Source: an uncultured Lysobacter sp.
GTDB lineage: Bacteria; Pseudomonadota; Gammaproteobacteria; Xanthomonadales; Xanthomonadaceae
Reading direction: 5' to 3'
Assembly: GCA_946479915.1 (NCBI GenBank)
Contig: CAMLHR010000058.1
Location: 1 to 7,377 of the forward strand
Length of the DNA stretch: 7,377 nucleotides
In this document: positions 5,106-7,377 of the stretch, one piece after another
Position numbering within the stretch: the first letter of the stretch is position 1
How the letters are laid out: the number at the start of each line of letters is the position of its first letter
Position numbers and translations under genes: made by a program
Notes under the pieces: model-generated
The model's input: the letters and a program-made list of their open reading frames with translations, nothing else
Told to the model about the DNA's origin: nothing
The model's database searches: none

Positions 5106-6914
5106 TTAAGGCCCGATCGGACCCCGTCGACCCGACAGGCGGTCGGCGTGCATCGCGCGCAACAGGCGTTCCAGGTCGCGCGCGCAGTCGGCGGGCCGGA
5201 AGAGCGACGACGCCCGGACCCCATCGCGCACGCGTCGCCGCCAGTCGTCGCGCAGGGCGTCGTCGTTGCCGAGCGCGATCGCGAAGGCCACGTAGCCGTC
5301 GCGGTCGGCGCAGACCGCATCGGCCAGCCCGATCGCGTGCAGCAGGCTGCCCGCCATGCGGCCGACGAAGGTGTCGCCCAGGAAGCACGCGAGCGGGACG
5401 CCCGCGCGCAACGCGTCGCTGCCGGTCGTTCCCGAGTTGTACGGCCAGGAATCCAGCGCCACGTCGGCCAGCCCGACGCGCGCCAGGTGCCGTTCGCGCG
5501 AACGCTGCGTGGCGAACACGAGTCGTGCGGGATCGATGCCCCTGCGCGCGGCTTCCGCGCGCAGGTTGCGTTCGCCGATGGCATGGCGCGGCGGCACGAG
5601 CCACAGGACGCTGCCGGGGACGCCGTCGAGGATGCGGCACCAGTCGTCCCACAGCGCGGGATGCAGCTTGTGCGTCTGGTTGAAGCTGCAGAACACCACC
5701 GCGTCTTCCGGCAAGCCCTCGCTGGCGCGGGCCGGTGGCGGTGGCAGGTCGCGCAACCGCCCGTTCGGCTGGAAGCAGCGCGGCATCAGCGCGAAGGACT
5801 CGCTGAAGTGCGGCGCGAGCGCCGGCGGCGTCGCGATCGCGTCGCCGATGACGTAGTCGGCCAGCCGCGACTCGCCGAGCGTCCCGACGTAACCGATCCA
5901 GCCCGCGATCACCGCCGCGGGACGCAACGCGAGGATGCCCGGGCGTCCGTGCAGCGTGTAGCCGTTGAGGTCCACGAGGACGTCGATCCGGTCCCTTGCG
6001 ATGCGCGCGGCCGCCGCCGCGTCGTCGAGCGCGTCGACGTCCACGAAATGGTCCGCGGCCGCGACCGCGGCGTCGCGCCACGGATCGTCGGCGACGGGCG
6101 GCCCGTACGAATAGAGGAAGACCTCCGTGGACGCCCGGTCGTGCGCGGCGATGACTTCCAGCGCGAGGAACGACACCGCGTGGTTGCGGAAGTCCGTGGA
6201 CAGGTAGCCCACGCGCAGGCGGCGCCCGTCGAGCGGCTCCGGGTGCGCGGCGAGCGGCGGCGCCGCCAGCGCGTGCGGCCATTGCGAGCGTGCGAAGCGC
6301 GCGCCTGCCGCCTTCTGGGTCGCCGCGTCGGCCTCCGGCAGGGCGAGCAGCAGCCCCGGCGAGAAATCGGACCGGGCGTTGCCCAGGAACCCTTCGATGA
6401 GGTCGGACGGCGAGGGTCCGGCGTCCGGATCCCAGTCCGCCAGGTGGCGCCGCAGCTCCAGCGCCTGGCCCATGCTCTTCAGGTCGCCGGGATCGAGCGC
6501 CACCGCGCGCCGCCAGGAAGCGAGCGCCGCCTCGGGCCCGCCCTGCCGTTCCTGCAGTTCACCGAGCTTCTGCCAGGCGAACGCCAGCCCGGGTTCCCGG
6601 CGGGTGGCGGCCTCGTAGGCGCGTGCCGCGCGCGGCAGGTCGCCCAGCGCCTGGTACGCGAACCCGAGGTTGGCCAGCACGCCGGCGCCCGCACCGTCCG
6701 CCACCGCCCGCTCCATGTGGCGCACGGCGGCCGGGTAGTCGCGCCGCATCATGCAGAGCACGCCGGCGAGGTTGCGGCCATCCGCATGGCCGGGCCAGCG
6801 CTGCAGCATGGCTTCGAGCAACTGCAGCGCCTCGTCGGGCCGGCCGTCGCGATGGAGCGCAAACGCCTGCGCGTAGGCGGCCGCCGGCGTGGGCGGCAAC
6901 GGGATCCCGCTCAT
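5106..6914 (-). CDS. TPR protein with OGT/SPINDLY-type glycosyltransferase domain (GT41), 602 aa
   Basis: The N terminus has four tandem 34-residue TPRs (about 12-45, 46-79, 80-113, 114-147), followed by a linker and a GT41 catalytic region. Matches to eukaryotic and bacterial OGT/SPINDLY are LRVGYLSTDFRNHAVSFL (233-250, with the conserved H245), DVLVDLNGYTLHGRPGILALRPAAV (311-335), FCSFNQTHKLHPALWDDW (408-425, with K416 matching the nucleotide-sugar phosphate lysine), RERHLARVGLADVALDSWPYNSGTTGSDALRAGVP (473-507) and a C-terminal helix. The family transfers a sugar from a nucleotide sugar (GlcNAc or fucose in known members) to protein Ser/Thr; donor and acceptor here are unknown. There is no signal peptide, so it is cytoplasmic. 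The His found in human OGT in the NGHTTG motif is Gly here (G495). The start codon has no clear Shine-Dalgarno and lies 28 bases after pckG, so read-through from pckG is plausible. The domain call is firm; the specificity is not. Confidence 0.92.
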   Translation of the reverse strand: MSGIPLPPTPAAAYAQAFALHRDGRPDEALQLLEAMLQRWPGHADGRNLAGVLCMMRRDYPAAVRHMERAVADGAGAGVLANLGFAYQALGDLPRAARAYEAATRREPGLAFAWQKLGELQERQGGPEAALASWRRAVALDPGDLKSMGQALELRRHLADWDPDAGPSPSDLIEGFLGNARSDFSPGLLLALPEADAATQKAAGARFARSQWPHALAAPPLAAHPEPLDGRRLRVGYLSTDFRNHAVSFLALEVIAAHDRASTEVFLYSYGPPVADDPWRDAAVAAADHFVDVDALDDAAAAARIARDRIDVLVDLNGYTLHGRPGILALRPAAVIAGWIGYVGTLGESRLADYVIGDAIATPPALAPHFSESFALMPRCFQPNGRLRDLPPPPARASEGLPEDAVVFCSFNQTHKLHPALWDDWCRILDGVPGSVLWLVPPRHAIGERNLRAEAARRGIDPARLVFATQRSRERHLARVGLADVALDSWPYNSGTTGSDALRAGVPLACFLGDTFVGRMAGSLLHAIGLADAVCADRDGYVAFAIALGNDDALRDDWRRRVRDGVRASSLFRPADCARDLERLLRAMHADRLSGRRGPIGP

Positions 6915-6926
6915 GGCGCCGGCAGG

Positions 6927-6941
6927 CCGGGGACGCCCCGG
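6927..6941. repeat. Short GC hairpin between pckG and the glycosyltransferase
   Basis: CCGGGG (6927-6932) and CCCCGG (6936-6941) pair perfectly around a 3-base loop, just after the pckG stop and before the glycosyltransferase start. There is no T-run, so it is not a standard terminator. It may slow or trim the transcript between the two genes. It is short enough to be chance in this GC-rich DNA. Confidence 0.4.
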
Positions 6942-6942
6942 G

Positions 6943-7377
6943 TCAGGCGAGCGCGTCGGCGATGCGCTGCTGTTCGTCCCTGAGCGCCTGCGGCATCCGC
7001 GGTCCGTAGCTGTCGAGGTACTCGCCGATGCTCGCGAACTCCGCGCGCCAGCCCTCGCGGTCGAAACCGAACAGCTTGTCGCGTGCCTCCGCGCCCAGGT
7101 CGAGCCCGTCCAGGGCCAGCGCGCCGTCCGCCGGCAGGAACCCGATCGGCGTCTCGACCGCGCCGGCCTTGCCCTCGGCCCGGCCGATCATCCACTCGAG
7201 GACGCGCAGGTTGTCGCCGAAGCCCGGCCACAGGAACTTGCCGTCGTCGCCCTTTCGGAACCAGTTGACGTGGAAGACCTTCGGCAGCCTGTTCCTGCCG
7301 TCGTCGAACGACAGCCAGTGCGCGAAGTAGTCGGCGAAGTTGTAGCCGCAGAACGGCTTCATCGCCATCGGGTCGCG
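6943..7377 (-). CDS. pckG: Phosphoenolpyruvate carboxykinase (GTP), C-terminal part, open at right edge
   Basis: The last 144 residues of GTP-dependent PEPCK, which turns oxaloacetate plus GTP into PEP, CO2 and GDP, the entry step of gluconeogenesis in the cytoplasm. The frame is open to the window edge (RDP precedes the first visible Met at 7368), so that Met is internal. The visible part begins RDPMAMKPFCGYNFADYFAHWL, followed by LPKVFHVNWFRKGDDGKFLWPGFGDNLRVLEWM. The latter carries the Phe-rich, guanine-binding WFRK...FLWPGFG segment that marks the GTP-using family and is absent from ATP-dependent PckA. VETPIGFLPADGALALDGLDL and the helical tail also fit. The N-terminal PEP and metal sites and the P-loop lie outside the window. 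No terminator is visible after the TGA at 6943-6945, and the glycosyltransferase starts 28 bases on. The gene is a housekeeping neighbour and probably unrelated to the receptor cassette. Confidence 0.97.
   Translation of the reverse strand, partial: RDPMAMKPFCGYNFADYFAHWLSFDDGRNRLPKVFHVNWFRKGDDGKFLWPGFGDNLRVLEWMIGRAEGKAGAVETPIGFLPADGALALDGLDLGAEARDKLFGFDREGWRAEFASIGEYLDSYGPRMPQALRDEQQRIADALA

Noticed and set aside
1870..5109. A 1079-codon open frame on the plus strand opposite the receptor gene
   Set aside because: Its codons lie exactly opposite those of the receptor, so its stops need TTA, CTA or TCA codons in the receptor, which are rare in GC-rich genes. The translation is Arg/Val/Gln-rich with no domain, and the receptor frame is clearly the real one.
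5016..6983. A 655-codon open frame on the plus strand opposite the glycosyltransferase
   Set aside because: It has the same codon-opposite phase effect as over the receptor, and its Arg/Gln/Val-rich translation has no recognisable domain.

Overview
This is a GC-rich window of about 7.4 kb from a chromosome that looks like a gammaproteobacterium of the Xanthomonadaceae/Lysobacteraceae type (Luteimonas, Lysobacter or Xanthomonas relatives). That placement is an inference from the style of the TonB-dependent receptor, the receptor-adjacent DUF6445-like oxygenase, the SPINDLY-type glycosyltransferase, a GTP-dependent PEP carboxykinase and the strong G/C bias at third codon positions. I see no tRNA, rRNA, insertion sequence, CRISPR array or phage gene.

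Layout, left to right. (1) 1-587, plus strand: the C-terminal part of a PAPS-dependent sulfotransferase, open at the left edge. (2) 589-1551, minus: a class I SAM-dependent methyltransferase of 320 aa, whose stop lies one base from the sulfotransferase stop (tail-to-tail). (3) 1548-2153, minus: a 201-aa DUF6445-like protein with an HxD...H...R pattern typical of 2-oxoglutarate/Fe(II) oxygenases. Its stop overlaps the methyltransferase start by 4 bases (ATGA). (4) 2169-2198: a strong intrinsic terminator facing left, with a 10-bp stem, GAAA loop and six U. (5) 2221-4824, minus: a complete 867-aa TonB-dependent outer-membrane receptor with signal peptide, plug and barrel. (6) 4825-5105: a 281-base gap with an A/T-rich island, a possible promoter, small dyads and a 14-bp palindrome abutting the receptor Shine-Dalgarno. 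(7) 5106-6914, minus: a 602-aa TPR plus OGT/SPINDLY-type glycosyltransferase. (8) 6943-7377, minus: the C-terminal end of GTP-dependent PEP carboxykinase (pckG), open at the right edge.

How they may work together. The receptor imports an unknown substrate across the outer membrane using TonB energy. Around it lie four potential modifying enzymes: a glycosyltransferase upstream, an oxygenase and a methyltransferase downstream as a translationally coupled pair, and a sulfotransferase converging on them. The gene order suggests a receptor with an accessory tailoring cassette, acting either on the imported ligand or on proteins. No substrate can be read from the sequence, so the functional link is a hypothesis. 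The terminator just before the oxygenase implies that the downstream pair is made at a much lower level than the receptor, by read-through or from an unseen promoter. pckG is a housekeeping gluconeogenic gene and probably marks the edge of the cassette.
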